From: UBA1205 sp045598105
Lineage (GTDB): Bacteria > Bacteroidota > Bacteroidia > Bacteroidales > WCHB1-69
Assembly (NCBI GenBank): GCA_045598105.1
Contig: JAZLLK010000029.1
Location: 1 to 36,702, forward strand
Direction of reading: 5' to 3'
Length of the DNA: 36,702 nucleotides
Shown: in pieces, positions 17,229-26,746 of the stretch
Layout of the letters: each line of letters starts with the position of its first letter
How positions within the stretch are numbered: the stretch's first letter is position 1
Made by a program: the position numbers and the translations under genes
Notes under the pieces: model-generated
Databases searched by the model: none
What the model was told of the DNA's origin: nothing
Seen by the model: the letters and a program-made list of their open reading frames with translations, nothing else

Positions 17229-19823
17229 ATGTATCGTAAACCTATTATAAAACAAATATTTCTACTCACTATCCTATGCTGCCAAATAGCATTAATAACG
17301 GCACAAACCTACACCATAAAAGGTAAGGTAATGGATGCCAATACCAAAGAAGGACTATGGGGAGCCCATGTTCTTCCATTGTGCAAAGATGAATCAGTGG
17401 GCGATGTGTGTGACGAAAACGGTAATTACTCCATCACACTCCATAATACAGAATGTGAAATACGATTCCAATATGTAGGCTATGAGCCTATAGTAAAAAC
17501 TATATCCTTCACCGGCGTACGATCCATTACTCTTAATATAGAAATGAACGAAGCCGCCATAAAAAAAGAAGGAGTAGAAGTAACTGCCGCCCGCTATGAA
17601 ATAAAAAAAGATGAATCGGTATCATCCATAGAATATGTAGGAAGTAAATACATACAGGATAACAATATTACATCTCTTGACAATGCCTTTGATAAAGTAG
17701 GCGGCCTGGTAGTAGTAGATAATGAACCTCAAATGCGTGGCGGTAGCGGATTCAGCTCCGGTATGGGTAGCCGCGTAATGATAATGATGGACGAAATGCC
17801 CGTAATGCGTGTAGATGCAGGGCGACCGGCATGGAACCTCATTCCTATGGAAAATATAGAACAAATAGAAGTACTCAAAGGTGCCGCCTCGGTACTCTAT
17901 GGTTCTTCCGCTATTACCGGCGCCATTAACGTGCGTACCGCTTACGCCAAAGGTAAACCCCTTACCAAAGTATCATTCTATACCGGTATGTACTCCCGCC
18001 CTAAAGCCGACTACCGTTGCAGTTGGGAAAAAGGTACCATTCCCCTCACCGGAGGTGTAAGCATATCTCATGCCCGCAAAATTAATAAATTCGACCTGGT
18101 ACTTAGCGCCGAATACGCCCACGATGACGGATACGTAAACTATTGCCCCAATGATAGCGCCGCCGGACTCAAAGCCGCTCAATATGAAGAATGGATGCAC
18201 AACACCTCCTCCTTTTCATTCAACTCACCAGACTATGAAAAACTTACCAAAGAAAAACGCGTACGCTTTAACGTAGGTACAAGATATAATGTGAATGAAA
18301 ACTGTAATTTTGGAGTCAACTTCAATTTTATGTACTCCCAAAATACCATGACCCACTTTTGGCTCAATGCCGACAACGGCATGTACAATGTGTACCCTGG
18401 CTCGGTTACACAAACCAAAGACCTCATGTTCTTTGTAGATCCGTTCTTCAAATACTATGCCAAAAATAATCAAACCCATACCCTCAAATCCCGCATTATG
18501 TATAGCAACAACGATGCTACCAATAATCAGGATAGCCGCTCCGAAATGTACTATTTGGAATACCAATATGCCAAAGTTTTCAAAAAAGCCGGTGACCTGC
18601 AAATGTTTGTAGGCACCGTAGGCCAGTTTGCACGCTCCCAAGGTAACGTGTTTTCCGGCATAAGCATATTGGATACAGGCCAGGCTATTAAACCCAAATA
18701 CTCCGGCAATGGCGCCGCCTACGTACAATTAGAGAAAAAATTCTTAAAAAAGAAAAACCTCACCCTCCTCGGTGGCGCCCGCTACGAATACTACCAAATA
18801 TTTGAAGAAGCAGGACACTTTTTGCGTGACTCCGCCAGCGGCAACTATGTGGAAGCCAAACCTGTGTGCCGCGTGGGTATCAACTATAATATAGTACGAT
18901 CCTTCACCTTCTTCCGCGCCTCGTTCGGACAAGGATACCGCTTCCCCAGCATAGGCGAACGCTACCTTACCACCAAAGTGGGTATTTACGGATTCTATCC
19001 TAACCCCGACCTGCTGTCAGAAACCAGCTGGAATGTGGAACTGGGCGTACAACAAATGTTTAAATTACTCGACTTTCAAGGATACATTGACGTAGCTTGG
19101 TACTACCAAAAATATAACAACTACGTGGAATTCTTCCTTGGTCCCTGGCTTACTCCCGAACAGGAACCTAAACCCTTCTACCGCTACGGATTCAAATTCT
19201 TCAATACCGGCCAAGCCCGCATTATGGGTGTGGATGCTAATATAGCCGGCGAAGGCAAAATAAGCAAACATGTAAAATATACCCTCTATTTGGCCTACTC
19301 CTACACCAATCCTAAAGTGGAAGATACTACCAAAATATTTACCTCCACCTCCACCAATGACTACTACTACCTTAATACCTCCAGCTGTACCGACGGCTAC
19401 ATTATGAAATATAGAATAGAACACCTGCTCAAAGCCGACTTGGATTTCAATTTCTTTGACATATTCTCGGTAGGTGCCACTATACAATACTATAGCCTTA
19501 TGAAAAATGTGGATAACTTCTTCTACTCCTTGGACCGCTTTTACGAAGAAGCCAGCCGCCCCGTGCGTACCAGTCGCTCCATATTCCCGTTTGACGGACT
19601 GGAAGAATATAGACAGGGACACCAAAAAGGGACCTGCATATTCGGCCTGAGAGGCAGCGTAGAATTATGGAATATACGATTGTCGGTTATAGTAAACAAC
19701 CTGTTCAACAAAGAATATTCCCTACGTCCCATGAGCCCCGAAGCTCCCCGCCTTACTACCATACAGGTAGCCTACAAGTTCACCGAAGGCGAACCTATAT
19801 TTCCAAAACATAAGAAAAAATAA
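17229..19823 (+). CDS. TonB-dependent outer-membrane receptor
   Basis: An 864-residue outer-membrane active transporter. A signal peptide spans about 1-25. Residues about 28-107 form a CarboxypepD_reg-like domain (IKGKVMDANTKEGLWGAHVL), the usual N-terminal extension in Bacteroidota. The plug is at about 115-238, with RGGSGFSSGMGSRVMIMMDEMP and IEQIEVLKGAASVLYGSSAITGAINV. The beta-barrel follows, with SFGQGYRFPSIGERY and a late strand RLTTIQVAYKF. The protein ends in an unusual 13-residue charged tail after that strand, where barrels normally stop at an aromatic. No SusD gene is adjacent; two PCMD-domain surface proteins flank it instead. The substrate cannot be inferred from sequence; carbohydrate, metal complex or cofactor are all possible. 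Confidence 0.92.
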   Translation: MYRKPIIKQIFLLTILCCQIALITAQTYTIKGKVMDANTKEGLWGAHVLPLCKDESVGDVCDENGNYSITLHNTECEIRFQYVGYEPIVKTISFTGVRSITLNIEMNEAAIKKEGVEVTAARYEIKKDESVSSIEYVGSKYIQDNNITSLDNAFDKVGGLVVVDNEPQMRGGSGFSSGMGSRVMIMMDEMPVMRVDAGRPAWNLIPMENIEQIEVLKGAASVLYGSSAITGAINVRTAYAKGKPLTKVSFYTGMYSRPKADYRCSWEKGTIPLTGGVSISHARKINKFDLVLSAEYAHDDGYVNYCPNDSAAGLKAAQYEEWMHNTSSFSFNSPDYEKLTKEKRVRFNVGTRYNVNENCNFGVNFNFMYSQNTMTHFWLNADNGMYNVYPGSVTQTKDLMFFVDPFFKYYAKNNQTHTLKSRIMYSNNDATNNQDSRSEMYYLEYQYAKVFKKAGDLQMFVGTVGQFARSQGNVFSGISILDTGQAIKPKYSGNGAAYVQLEKKFLKKKNLTLLGGARYEYYQIFEEAGHFLRDSASGNYVEAKPVCRVGINYNIVRSFTFFRASFGQGYRFPSIGERYLTTKVGIYGFYPNPDLLSETSWNVELGVQQMFKLLDFQGYIDVAWYYQKYNNYVEFFLGPWLTPEQEPKPFYRYGFKFFNTGQARIMGVDANIAGEGKISKHVKYTLYLAYSYTNPKVEDTTKIFTSTSTNDYYYLNTSSCTDGYIMKYRIEHLLKADLDFNFFDIFSVGATIQYYSLMKNVDNFFYSLDRFYEEASRPVRTSRSIFPFDGLEEYRQGHQKGTCIFGLRGSVELWNIRLSVIVNNLFNKEYSLRPMSPEAPRLTTIQVAYKFTEGEPIFPKHKKK

Positions 19824-19858
19824 CTTTTAACAAAATAAATATTTAAACAAACACATTT

Positions 19859-20833
19859 ATGATGAAAAAGATAAGTTTAACTTTATTAGCACTCGTTTCC
19901 ATAATAATGGTAAACGCCCAAACACCCGTATTCCCTGATGGCGATTTTGAAAATTGCTGGGAACAATACACTGTATCGGAAGGCTCCAAAGCCGGACAAA
20001 AATACTGGGACTTTAAAGAAGAAAGTTTCATTGCTACCCTTAACTCCTTATACGAATTAGACGGCGCTCAAGGTATTGCTCCCCTTACCGCTTTCCGTGA
20101 AGAAGACGCCTACGAAGGCAATTACTCTCTCAAACTCGTTTCCGATACCATGGTATTTGGTAACCAACGCATATTCTTACCGGGCGCAGTAGGTACTTTC
20201 CTCATTGACTTTATAGGTATAGACTGCCAATTGGGTACTCCCTGGTCAGGCAAACCCACCTCTTTCTCCGGCTATATGAAGTATATACCCGCTAACGGCG
20301 ACTCCGCCGCTATGGAAGTGGTATTGCTCAGCAATGCTCACGGCGGCGTAGTAGTAGGCTCAGGCAAACAGGTATTCACCAGCGCCATCAATGCTTACGC
20401 TCCCTTTAAAATTGATATAGCCTATACCGGCCAATACGAACCCGACAGCATCATAGTAATTGCTTCTGCCAGCGCTGATTATGATTTTACCAATATAGAT
20501 TCATTAATGAACTGCCAAGGTCAGGTAGGTAGCGAACTCTATTTGGATAACCTGGCTTTCGGCTATGAAAACGGTATAAAAGAAAGCGTAATGTCACAGG
20601 TAAATGTAATGGTAAGCCCTAACCCCGTAGCTGACCGCATTACCCTTACATTAAATGAAAATGTAGAAGGTCAAATAGCAATATATGACATTACCGGCAA
20701 ATGCGTAACCAATACCACCATCAATGGTAACCAATTGAATATAGACGCCTCCGCTTTTGCTGCCGGTACCTATATTATCAATGTAATGGCTCATAACCAA
20801 CTTATAGCAAGCAAACGCTTTATAAAAGAATAA
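19859..20833 (+). CDS. PCMD-domain surface protein with type A T9SS sorting domain
   Basis: A 324-residue exported protein. A signal peptide spans about 1-20 (cleavage near VNAQ). A PCMD-like domain at about 24-235 opens with FPDGDFENCW and ends with ELYLDNLAFGYENG, the same opening and closing pattern as the large repeat protein upstream. Residues about 248-324 are a type A T9SS sorting domain (VMVSPNPVADRITL...GTYIINVMA...RFIKE). A second ATG three bases later is an equally good start. It lies 35 nt after the TonB receptor and is followed by a strong terminator, so it closes the cluster. It may act as a surface-bound partner of the receptor, a SusD-like role in a different fold. That role is inferred only from context. 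Confidence 0.85.
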   Translation: MMKKISLTLLALVSIIMVNAQTPVFPDGDFENCWEQYTVSEGSKAGQKYWDFKEESFIATLNSLYELDGAQGIAPLTAFREEDAYEGNYSLKLVSDTMVFGNQRIFLPGAVGTFLIDFIGIDCQLGTPWSGKPTSFSGYMKYIPANGDSAAMEVVLLSNAHGGVVVGSGKQVFTSAINAYAPFKIDIAYTGQYEPDSIIVIASASADYDFTNIDSLMNCQGQVGSELYLDNLAFGYENGIKESVMSQVNVMVSPNPVADRITLTLNENVEGQIAIYDITGKCVTNTTINGNQLNIDASAFAAGTYIINVMAHNQLIASKRFIKE

Positions 20834-20856
20834 TTACTTGCTATGCACACCATATA

Positions 20857-20887
20857 AAAGGGCGGTTTTGCTACCGCCCTTTTTTTA
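20857..20887 (+). terminator. Intrinsic terminator of the surface cluster
   Basis: AAAGGGCGGT (20857-20866) pairs with ACCGCCCTTT (20873-20882) across a 6-nt loop, and an uninterrupted T-run follows to 20886. It ends the unit 24 bases after the last stop codon. Confidence 0.93.
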
Positions 20888-20924
20888 TACCGGCCTCATA
20901 TGCCATTTGTATTAATTAAAGTGG

Positions 20925-20932
20925 TACCTTTG
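20925..20932 (+). promoter_or_regulatory. -7 element for dxs
   Basis: TACCTTTG matches TAnnTTTG and lies 20 bases before the dxs ATG. Confidence 0.6.
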
Positions 20933-20952
20933 CATATTATTATAATTTAATT

Positions 20953-22851
20953 ATGGATCAGCAGAAATTCCCTATACTATCACGCATTAATACCCCACAG
21001 GACTTAAAGCAACTTCCTGAAAATGAGTTAGAATGCTTGTGCGCGGAATTAAGATGCTACATTATAGAACAAACTGCCTCCAACCCCGGACATCTGGGCT
21101 CCAGCCTGGGTACCATAGAACTCACCGTAGCCATTCACTATGTGTTTGATACCCCCAATGATAAGTTGGTATGGGACGTAGGCCATCAGGCCTACGCTCA
21201 TAAAATTCTCACCGGCAGAAAAGACGCCTTTGTGAACAATAGAAAATTTAATGGCATTAGCGGCTTTCCGCGTATGAGCGAAAGTGAATACGACTCCTTT
21301 GGCGTAGGCCACTCCTCCACCTCCATATCCGCCATACTGGGCATGGCCACCGCCGCCAAACTCACCGGTAACGACCTCCGCCACCATATAGCCGTAATAG
21401 GCGACGGCTCCATGACAGGCGGTGAAGCCTTTGAAGGACTCAATAACGCCGGCACCACCAATGCCAACATGCTTGTAATACTCAATGACAACGGCATGGC
21501 CATAGATAAAAATGTGGGTGCCCTACACAACTATCTTACCACCATTACCACCTCCTCCCGCTACAATAAGCTGAAAGATAAAATATGGAATATATTAACC
21601 TATAAAGGCAAAAACCAAAAAGCCCGCAATGTAATCCAATCTGCCCAAAAAGCTATTAAAGGCGGCCTGCTAAAAGACAGCAACATGTTCGCCTCCATGG
21701 GATTCAGATACTTTGGCCCCGTAGACGGACATAATGTAGTATTTATGGTTAAAGTACTTAAAGGCCTGAAAAACATACAAGGTGCAAAAATTCTACACTG
21801 CGTTACCACCAAAGGTAAAGGCCTAAAACAAGCCGAAGAAAAACAAACACTCTACCACGCCCCCGGCCTGTTTGATGCCCACACCGGCAATATTATTACC
21901 CCCGCCCTTACCCCCGATATAGTAGAAAAATACCAAAAAGTATTCGGCACTACCCTGGTGGAACTGGCCGCTCAAAATGATAAAATAGTAGGCATTACCC
22001 CCGCCATGGCCAGCGGATGCTCCATGGACATAATGATGAAACGCTTCCCCTCCCGCACCTTTGACGTGGGCATAGCCGAACAACACGCCGTTACCTTCTC
22101 TGCCGGCATGGCCGCCGACGGCTACATACCATTCTGCAATATATACTCCTCGTTTTTACAACGGGCCTATGACCAAATTATTCATGACGTAGCCCTGCAA
22201 AAACTACACGTAATATTCTGTATAGACCGCGCCGGCCTCGTAGGTGAAGACGGCGCCACTCACCACGGATGCTTCGACTTAGCCTACCTACGATGCATAC
22301 CTAATATAATAGTGGCCGCCCCCATGAACGAACCTGAACTGCGTAATATGATGTATACCGCCGTACATACCTCCGCCCCCTTCGCCATTCGCTACCCCAG
22401 AGGTAAAGGCATGGGCCACACATGGAAAGAAACCCCCTTTAGCCTTATTCCTATAGGCCAAAGCCAATGCCTGAAAACAGGTAAAAAAATAGCCGTACTC
22501 GGCATAGGCCATATTACCAATAATGTAATTAAAGCCGCAGAAATACTTTCCAAACAGGGTATAGAAATAGGTATATACAATATGAGATATGTAAAACCTC
22601 TTGACTATGACGCCATAGACCATATATGCCACACATACTCCTCCGTCATCACCATAGAAAACGGTTGCAAAATTGGCGGTCTCGGTAGCGCCGTAGCCGA
22701 ATATATGTGTCAAAAACATTACTCCAATCCTTTGCATATTATGGGCATACCCGATACCTTTATACAACAAGGTACCATTGACCAACTCCATGCCCTATGC
22801 CATATAGATGTTTCCGGTATTGTAAATATAGTAACCGAACTGTATAAATAA
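20953..22851 (+). CDS. dxs: 1-deoxy-D-xylulose-5-phosphate synthase
   Basis: DXS condenses pyruvate and glyceraldehyde 3-phosphate, the first step of the MEP isoprenoid pathway, and also feeds thiamine and pyridoxal synthesis. The 632 residues are normal for DXS. Visible elements are GHLGSSLG (46-53), DVGHQAYAHKILTGR, the thiamine diphosphate motif GDGSMTGGEAFEGLNN (150-165) with Asn180, and the catalytic glutamate in FDVGIAEQHAVTFSAGMA. The order of domains and the GPVDGHN segment separate it from transketolase. It is a single-gene unit between its own -7 element and a palindrome shared with convergent pfkA. Confidence 0.96.
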   Translation: MDQQKFPILSRINTPQDLKQLPENELECLCAELRCYIIEQTASNPGHLGSSLGTIELTVAIHYVFDTPNDKLVWDVGHQAYAHKILTGRKDAFVNNRKFNGISGFPRMSESEYDSFGVGHSSTSISAILGMATAAKLTGNDLRHHIAVIGDGSMTGGEAFEGLNNAGTTNANMLVILNDNGMAIDKNVGALHNYLTTITTSSRYNKLKDKIWNILTYKGKNQKARNVIQSAQKAIKGGLLKDSNMFASMGFRYFGPVDGHNVVFMVKVLKGLKNIQGAKILHCVTTKGKGLKQAEEKQTLYHAPGLFDAHTGNIITPALTPDIVEKYQKVFGTTLVELAAQNDKIVGITPAMASGCSMDIMMKRFPSRTFDVGIAEQHAVTFSAGMAADGYIPFCNIYSSFLQRAYDQIIHDVALQKLHVIFCIDRAGLVGEDGATHHGCFDLAYLRCIPNIIVAAPMNEPELRNMMYTAVHTSAPFAIRYPRGKGMGHTWKETPFSLIPIGQSQCLKTGKKIAVLGIGHITNNVIKAAEILSKQGIEIGIYNMRYVKPLDYDAIDHICHTYSSVITIENGCKIGGLGSAVAEYMCQKHYSNPLHIMGIPDTFIQQGTIDQLHALCHIDVSGIVNIVTELYK

Positions 22852-22886
22852 TCTATTTTTATTTTTTATTAATCATATAAAATAAA

Positions 22887-22918
22887 AAAATATCAAATAA
22901 GTACTTATTTGATATTTT
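22887..22918. terminator. 32-bp perfect palindrome, likely bidirectional terminator
   Basis: AAAATATCAAATAAGT (22887-22902) is the exact complement of ACTTATTTGATATTTT (22903-22918), between convergent dxs and pfkA. It is AT-only apart from a few positions and has no spacer. A terminator role fits the position and the T-rich end, but the weak stem leaves a binding site possible. Confidence 0.6.
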
Positions 22919-22941
22919 AAAATTGTTTTATATAGCATTCC

Positions 22942-23931
22942 CTAATCTAACGGAGTAAATGTGCCTATGCTTTCGGCTACATGTATAATGTCAGCATTAA
23001 TACGCTTGTGCATTTTTACAGCCCTGGCCAGCGACTCTAAATGTATATGACTATGCTCATATCCCACCATCATACCATATTGACCGCTTATTAAAGCATT
23101 CACGGCAGCCACTCCCAATTCACTGCCGGCTATTCTGTCACGGGAAGTAGGACTTCCTCCGCGCTGTATATACCCAAGTACCGATACCCGTATATCAAAC
23201 TGAGGAAACTCCTTTTTGAACACTTCTGCTATATTCATAGCCCCACCTTCCACGCCTTCGGCTACCATAATAAGGCTGGACTTATTCTGACGAGCCCTTT
23301 CGGCCAAAAAACTTCTCACCTTCGCCATTTGATTCTGCTGCTCAGGCACCATTATCACCTCTGCACCACAAGCCATTCCGCTATTCATGGCTACAAATCC
23401 GGACTCGTGGCCCATTACTTCCACAAAAAATATCCTGTTATGTGAACTGCCTGTATCACGTATCTTGTCCACTGCCTCCACTACCGTATTCAGGCAGGTA
23501 TCGTAACCTATGGTGTACTCGGTACCATATATATCATTATCTATAGTGCCGGGTATACCTACTACAGGAAAATTATAATATTGTATTAAATCATTGGCTC
23601 CCCTAAAAGTACCATCACCCCCTATTACCACCAAAGCATCTATTTGCTCACGGGTAAGCGTACGCATGGCCATGTCTATGCCTTCACGGGTTTTAAATAA
23701 AGCACACCGCGCCGAAAGCAACATGGTTCCGCCTCGCTGTATGATACCTCGTACACTATATGAATCCAATGACTCCACTTTTCCGTCTATAAGCCCCTGA
23801 TAACCGCCGGTAATACCCATTACCTCTATGCCGTTATTAATAGCGGTACGCGTAACCGCCCTTATGGCGGCGTTCATACCGGGAGCATCACCGCCGGAAG
23901 TAAGCACTCCCAACCTTTTTATAGTGCTCAT
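22942..23931 (-). CDS. pfkA: ATP-dependent 6-phosphofructokinase
   Basis: PfkA phosphorylates fructose 6-phosphate in glycolysis. The 329 residues match the short bacterial type. Visible elements are the N-terminal TSGGDAPGMNAAIR (11-24), GGDGT (104-108) and PGTIDND (127-133), where Asp131 is the expected catalytic base. Gly in both GGDGT and PGTID points to ATP, not pyrophosphate, as donor. The MGHESGF and GYIQRGGSPTSRDR motifs bind the sugar phosphate and effector. It starts 4 nt after nadC in the same operon, an unusual pairing of NAD synthesis and glycolysis that may simply reflect packing. Confidence 0.96.
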   Translation of the reverse strand: MSTIKRLGVLTSGGDAPGMNAAIRAVTRTAINNGIEVMGITGGYQGLIDGKVESLDSYSVRGIIQRGGTMLLSARCALFKTREGIDMAMRTLTREQIDALVVIGGDGTFRGANDLIQYYNFPVVGIPGTIDNDIYGTEYTIGYDTCLNTVVEAVDKIRDTGSSHNRIFFVEVMGHESGFVAMNSGMACGAEVIMVPEQQNQMAKVRSFLAERARQNKSSLIMVAEGVEGGAMNIAEVFKKEFPQFDIRVSVLGYIQRGGSPTSRDRIAGSELGVAAVNALISGQYGMMVGYEHSHIHLESLARAVKMHKRINADIIHVAESIGTFTPLD

Positions 23932-23935
23932 TATG

Positions 23936-24772
23936 CTATATTTTTGCTTTTAAACTTAAATCCAAACTCTTCACCGAATGCGTTAAAGCACCCACCGATA
24001 TGAAATCTACTCCCGTTTTGGCATAAGATAATATGGTGGTTTCGGTAATATTACCCGATGCCTCGGTTTCATATTTTCCGCCTACCATTTCTACGCCCTT
24101 TCGCACATCTTCGGGAGTAAAATTATCAAACATTATTCTGTCTACTCCCCCTATTTCCATTACCTGCCTTACCTCATCTAATGAGCGGGTTTCTATTTCT
24201 ACCTTTATGTTCAAATTATTATCCTTTATATACTGTTGCGCCTTGGCTATGGCATTGGCTATGCCTCCGGCATAATCCACATGATTATCCTTCAGCATTA
24301 TCATATCATACAAACCAAAGCGATGATTGGCACCACCGCCTATTTTCACAGCCATTTTCTCCAACATACGCATGTTAGGAGTAGTTTTACGGGTATCAAG
24401 CAATGTAACATGCGTGCCCTTTACTAATGAACAATAATAAGCCGTTTTGGTTGCTATGCCACTCATACGCTGCATAATATTAAGCACCAATCGCTCTGCC
24501 ATAAGTATGGAACGTATACACCCTTGCACCTCAAAGGCTATGTCACCCTTTTTTACCTGCGATCCATCAGTTATAAACACTTCTACCTGTAAACGGGGAT
24601 CTACTGATTCAAATACCTTCAACGCTATACTTACCCCTGCCAATACACCATCGGCCTTAACCAATAATTTGGCCTTGCCTTGTGCCTCTGCCGGAACCGA
24701 TAACAGGGAAGAATGATCACCATCCCCTATATCCTCTCGCACAGCTTGAAGAACAAATTCTTCAATTGTCAT
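23936..24772 (-). CDS. nadC: Quinolinate phosphoribosyltransferase (nicotinate-nucleotide pyrophosphorylase, carboxylating)
   Basis: NadC converts quinolinate and PRPP to nicotinate mononucleotide in de novo NAD synthesis. The 278 residues are normal. Family motifs are EDIGDGDHSS near the N-terminus, LNIMQRMSGIAT, DTRKTTPNMRMLEKMAV, GGGANHRFGLYDMIMLKDNH (the phosphoribosyl site), VEIETRSLDEV, IMFDNFTPEDV and EASGNI, ending in ISVGALTHS. It starts 2 nt after the DUF4783 gene and is followed by pfkA after 4 nt. nadA and nadB are not in the window. Confidence 0.96.
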   Translation of the reverse strand: MTIEEFVLQAVREDIGDGDHSSLLSVPAEAQGKAKLLVKADGVLAGVSIALKVFESVDPRLQVEVFITDGSQVKKGDIAFEVQGCIRSILMAERLVLNIMQRMSGIATKTAYYCSLVKGTHVTLLDTRKTTPNMRMLEKMAVKIGGGANHRFGLYDMIMLKDNHVDYAGGIANAIAKAQQYIKDNNLNIKVEIETRSLDEVRQVMEIGGVDRIMFDNFTPEDVRKGVEMVGGKYETEASGNITETTILSYAKTGVDFISVGALTHSVKSLDLSLKAKI

Positions 24773-24774
24773 GA

Positions 24775-25194
24775 TTATTCTATTATGAATTTATTAATTT
24801 TGAGTGTACTATTCTCTTTTTTAAGTACATAATACACTTTATAAGATGTTTGCCCTGATACATACGAACCTATGGAATACTTTGTTATTTCTGTACTGGA
24901 ACTGCACTGCTGCATAGTATACATTTTAGGAGGATACTCCTTAAAAAATTTTTCCAACATGGAACCGGCCTGCTCTTTACTGCAATAACCACCTTCTCCC
25001 AATAGTTTCATTTCCACTATTTTACAAAAAAAGGACGACATGGCCGCAGCATCTCCCTTAGAAATGCAACGATTAATTATAGGAATACTATCACTCTGCA
25101 ACAATACCGATGATGTAAGCACCATTAATATCATTGCCAACATAGTAATACACAATCCCTTACGGAATAATCGTTTCCTTATAAAATGTATCAT
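24775..25194 (-). CDS. DUF4783 protein, exported or membrane-anchored
   Basis: A 139-residue protein with a basic N-terminus and hydrophobic segment (about 13-33), acting as signal peptide or anchor, followed by a small alpha+beta domain. The pattern INRCISKGDAAAMSSFF, VEMKLLGEGGYCSKEQAGSMLEKFF and YKVYYVLKKENSTLKINKFIIE fits the DUF4783 family, a cystatin/NTF2-like fold found in Bacteroidota and, as I recall, often beside nadC. It sits 2 nt before nadC and 68 nt after the EnvC-like gene. The function is not known; a periplasmic binding role is plausible. Confidence 0.75.
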   Translation of the reverse strand: MIHFIRKRLFRKGLCITMLAMILMVLTSSVLLQSDSIPIINRCISKGDAAAMSSFFCKIVEMKLLGEGGYCSKEQAGSMLEKFFKEYPPKMYTMQQCSSSTEITKYSIGSYVSGQTSYKVYYVLKKENSTLKINKFIIE

Positions 25195-25262
25195 TTCGTT
25201 CTTTTATGCCTTATTTTTATGCAAATTCTATGCCAAAGGACCCTACATTAAATATGTACTGC

Positions 25263-26516
25263 CTACTTTAATATCCACAAACCGGGATTTTGATGCACTT
25301 TCTCCTTCCATATTTCAAAGTGCAGCTCCGAATGAGGATCACCACTCTCCTGATATAACCTTCCTAAAGTTTGCTTAGTAGTTACACTTTGACCCTGACG
25401 CACAGCCACCGTAGCCATATTAGTGTACACGGTAAAATAGTTTCCGTGCTTTAATATTACAGCCTTGGTTCCGTTAATATCGGCCACGGCCGTTACTACT
25501 CCGTTAAATACGGCCCGCACGGCTGCACCTTTTTCGGTAAGTATATTTATACCATTATTTATAATGGTAACTGACGACACCTCCGGATGTGAATCATTAC
25601 CGTATTTTCCTACTATATTCCCCTTTTCTACCGGCCAGGGCAACCTGCCGCGATTACTCTCAAAATCCTGAGCCAACGCTGTTTCCTGTGGTGACATTTT
25701 CAGTACCGCAGCCGAGGCACCTGAACCTGAACCCGTAGTACTGCCCGTGCTTCCCGTTGAAGCTGCGGCCTTTTTGGCGGCAGCAGCCTTGGCTATTTCC
25801 TGTTCTATTATCTTCTTTATGGCTGCATCTACCGCCTTCTGCCGCGACACTTTCTTCTTTATTTGCTCATTTATATTGCTCTCCTTCTTCTTCAAATTGG
25901 CTACTATTTTCTCCTTTTCACGCTCCTGCCGTGATAAATTCTCCTTTTCCGATATTTTATTTTGTGCCAATTGCGACTTCTCCGTTTTATTCTGCTGCAA
26001 TACATCAGCCTGCTGCTGTATTTCGCTCCTGGTTTTATTTATTATATCCAACTGATTCCGCATAGCCCTGCTATATTGGGCCAAATAGTTAGCCCTGGTT
26101 ATAGCCTGCGCTATACTTTCAGCCGACAATATAAAACCCATTTTATTGGTTACATTCCTGTACTTATACGCCGCATACACCGCATTTTGATAACCCTCGG
26201 TAAGCAATTCCAACTTATTCTTTAGCCGACCTAACTCCTGCTCCTTATCTGCTATTTGCACATCTAAATCCTCTATTTCGGTATTAATGGCGTTAATCAG
26301 CTTTTCCTGATTCTTTATTTGATTGCTTATCAACTGTATTTCCCGCAATGAGGACTTCTTGCTCTTTTGCGTATCGGCCAATAGTTTTCTTTGTGCAGCT
26401 ATTTCCTGCTCTAATCGCTTTTTTTCACTGGTAAGTGCAGCCTTACTTTGACCCATTATAAAGCCGCTTTCACCTATAATGAGCAATGCCAGTAACCATA
26501 TTATTTTAAACTTCAT
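25263..26516 (-). CDS. EnvC-like murein hydrolase activator (M23/LytM domain, coiled coil)
   Basis: A periplasmic 417-residue protein with signal peptide (about 1-22), long coiled coils at about 26-115 and 150-245 rich in K, E and Q, an Ala/Gly/Ser linker (about 245-270), and a C-terminal LytM domain (about 290-417). The usual zinc ligands look degenerate: the HxGxD position reads NNGIN, and the final HxH reads ELHFEIW with only one His kept. E. coli EnvC also has a degenerate LytM domain and acts by activating amidases during division, so an activator role fits better than direct hydrolysis. It is first gene of the operon leading to DUF4783, nadC and pfkA, driven from TACTTTTG at 26554-26561. 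Confidence 0.87.
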   Translation of the reverse strand: MKFKIIWLLALLIIGESGFIMGQSKAALTSEKKRLEQEIAAQRKLLADTQKSKKSSLREIQLISNQIKNQEKLINAINTEIEDLDVQIADKEQELGRLKNKLELLTEGYQNAVYAAYKYRNVTNKMGFILSAESIAQAITRANYLAQYSRAMRNQLDIINKTRSEIQQQADVLQQNKTEKSQLAQNKISEKENLSRQEREKEKIVANLKKKESNINEQIKKKVSRQKAVDAAIKKIIEQEIAKAAAAKKAAASTGSTGSTTGSGSGASAAVLKMSPQETALAQDFESNRGRLPWPVEKGNIVGKYGNDSHPEVSSVTIINNGINILTEKGAAVRAVFNGVVTAVADINGTKAVILKHGNYFTVYTNMATVAVRQGQSVTTKQTLGRLYQESGDPHSELHFEIWKEKVHQNPGLWILK

Positions 26517-26553
26517 AATATCTTCGCTTTCAAAAACTCTACTCGAATGTATG

Positions 26554-26561
26554 CAAAAGTA
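26554..26561 (-). promoter_or_regulatory. -7 element for the envC-like/nadC/pfkA operon
   Basis: On the minus strand this reads TACTTTTG (TAnnTTTG), 37 bases upstream of the ATG at 26516. Confidence 0.6.
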
Positions 26562-26746
26562 GTAAAAAAAACAAAACCAATATATGCCTGCAGCAAAAAA
26601 ATATCACTTTTTAATGTTAATAACCTTCTTTCTCTTTATGCCTAATTTCACCTGTTACAGCACATTCCTTTTTTCATACACTTAGGCTGCACAGCGTTAT
26701 ACTATTTTTTTTATCCGCATTGCTGCCATAATTGACACAAAAATGC

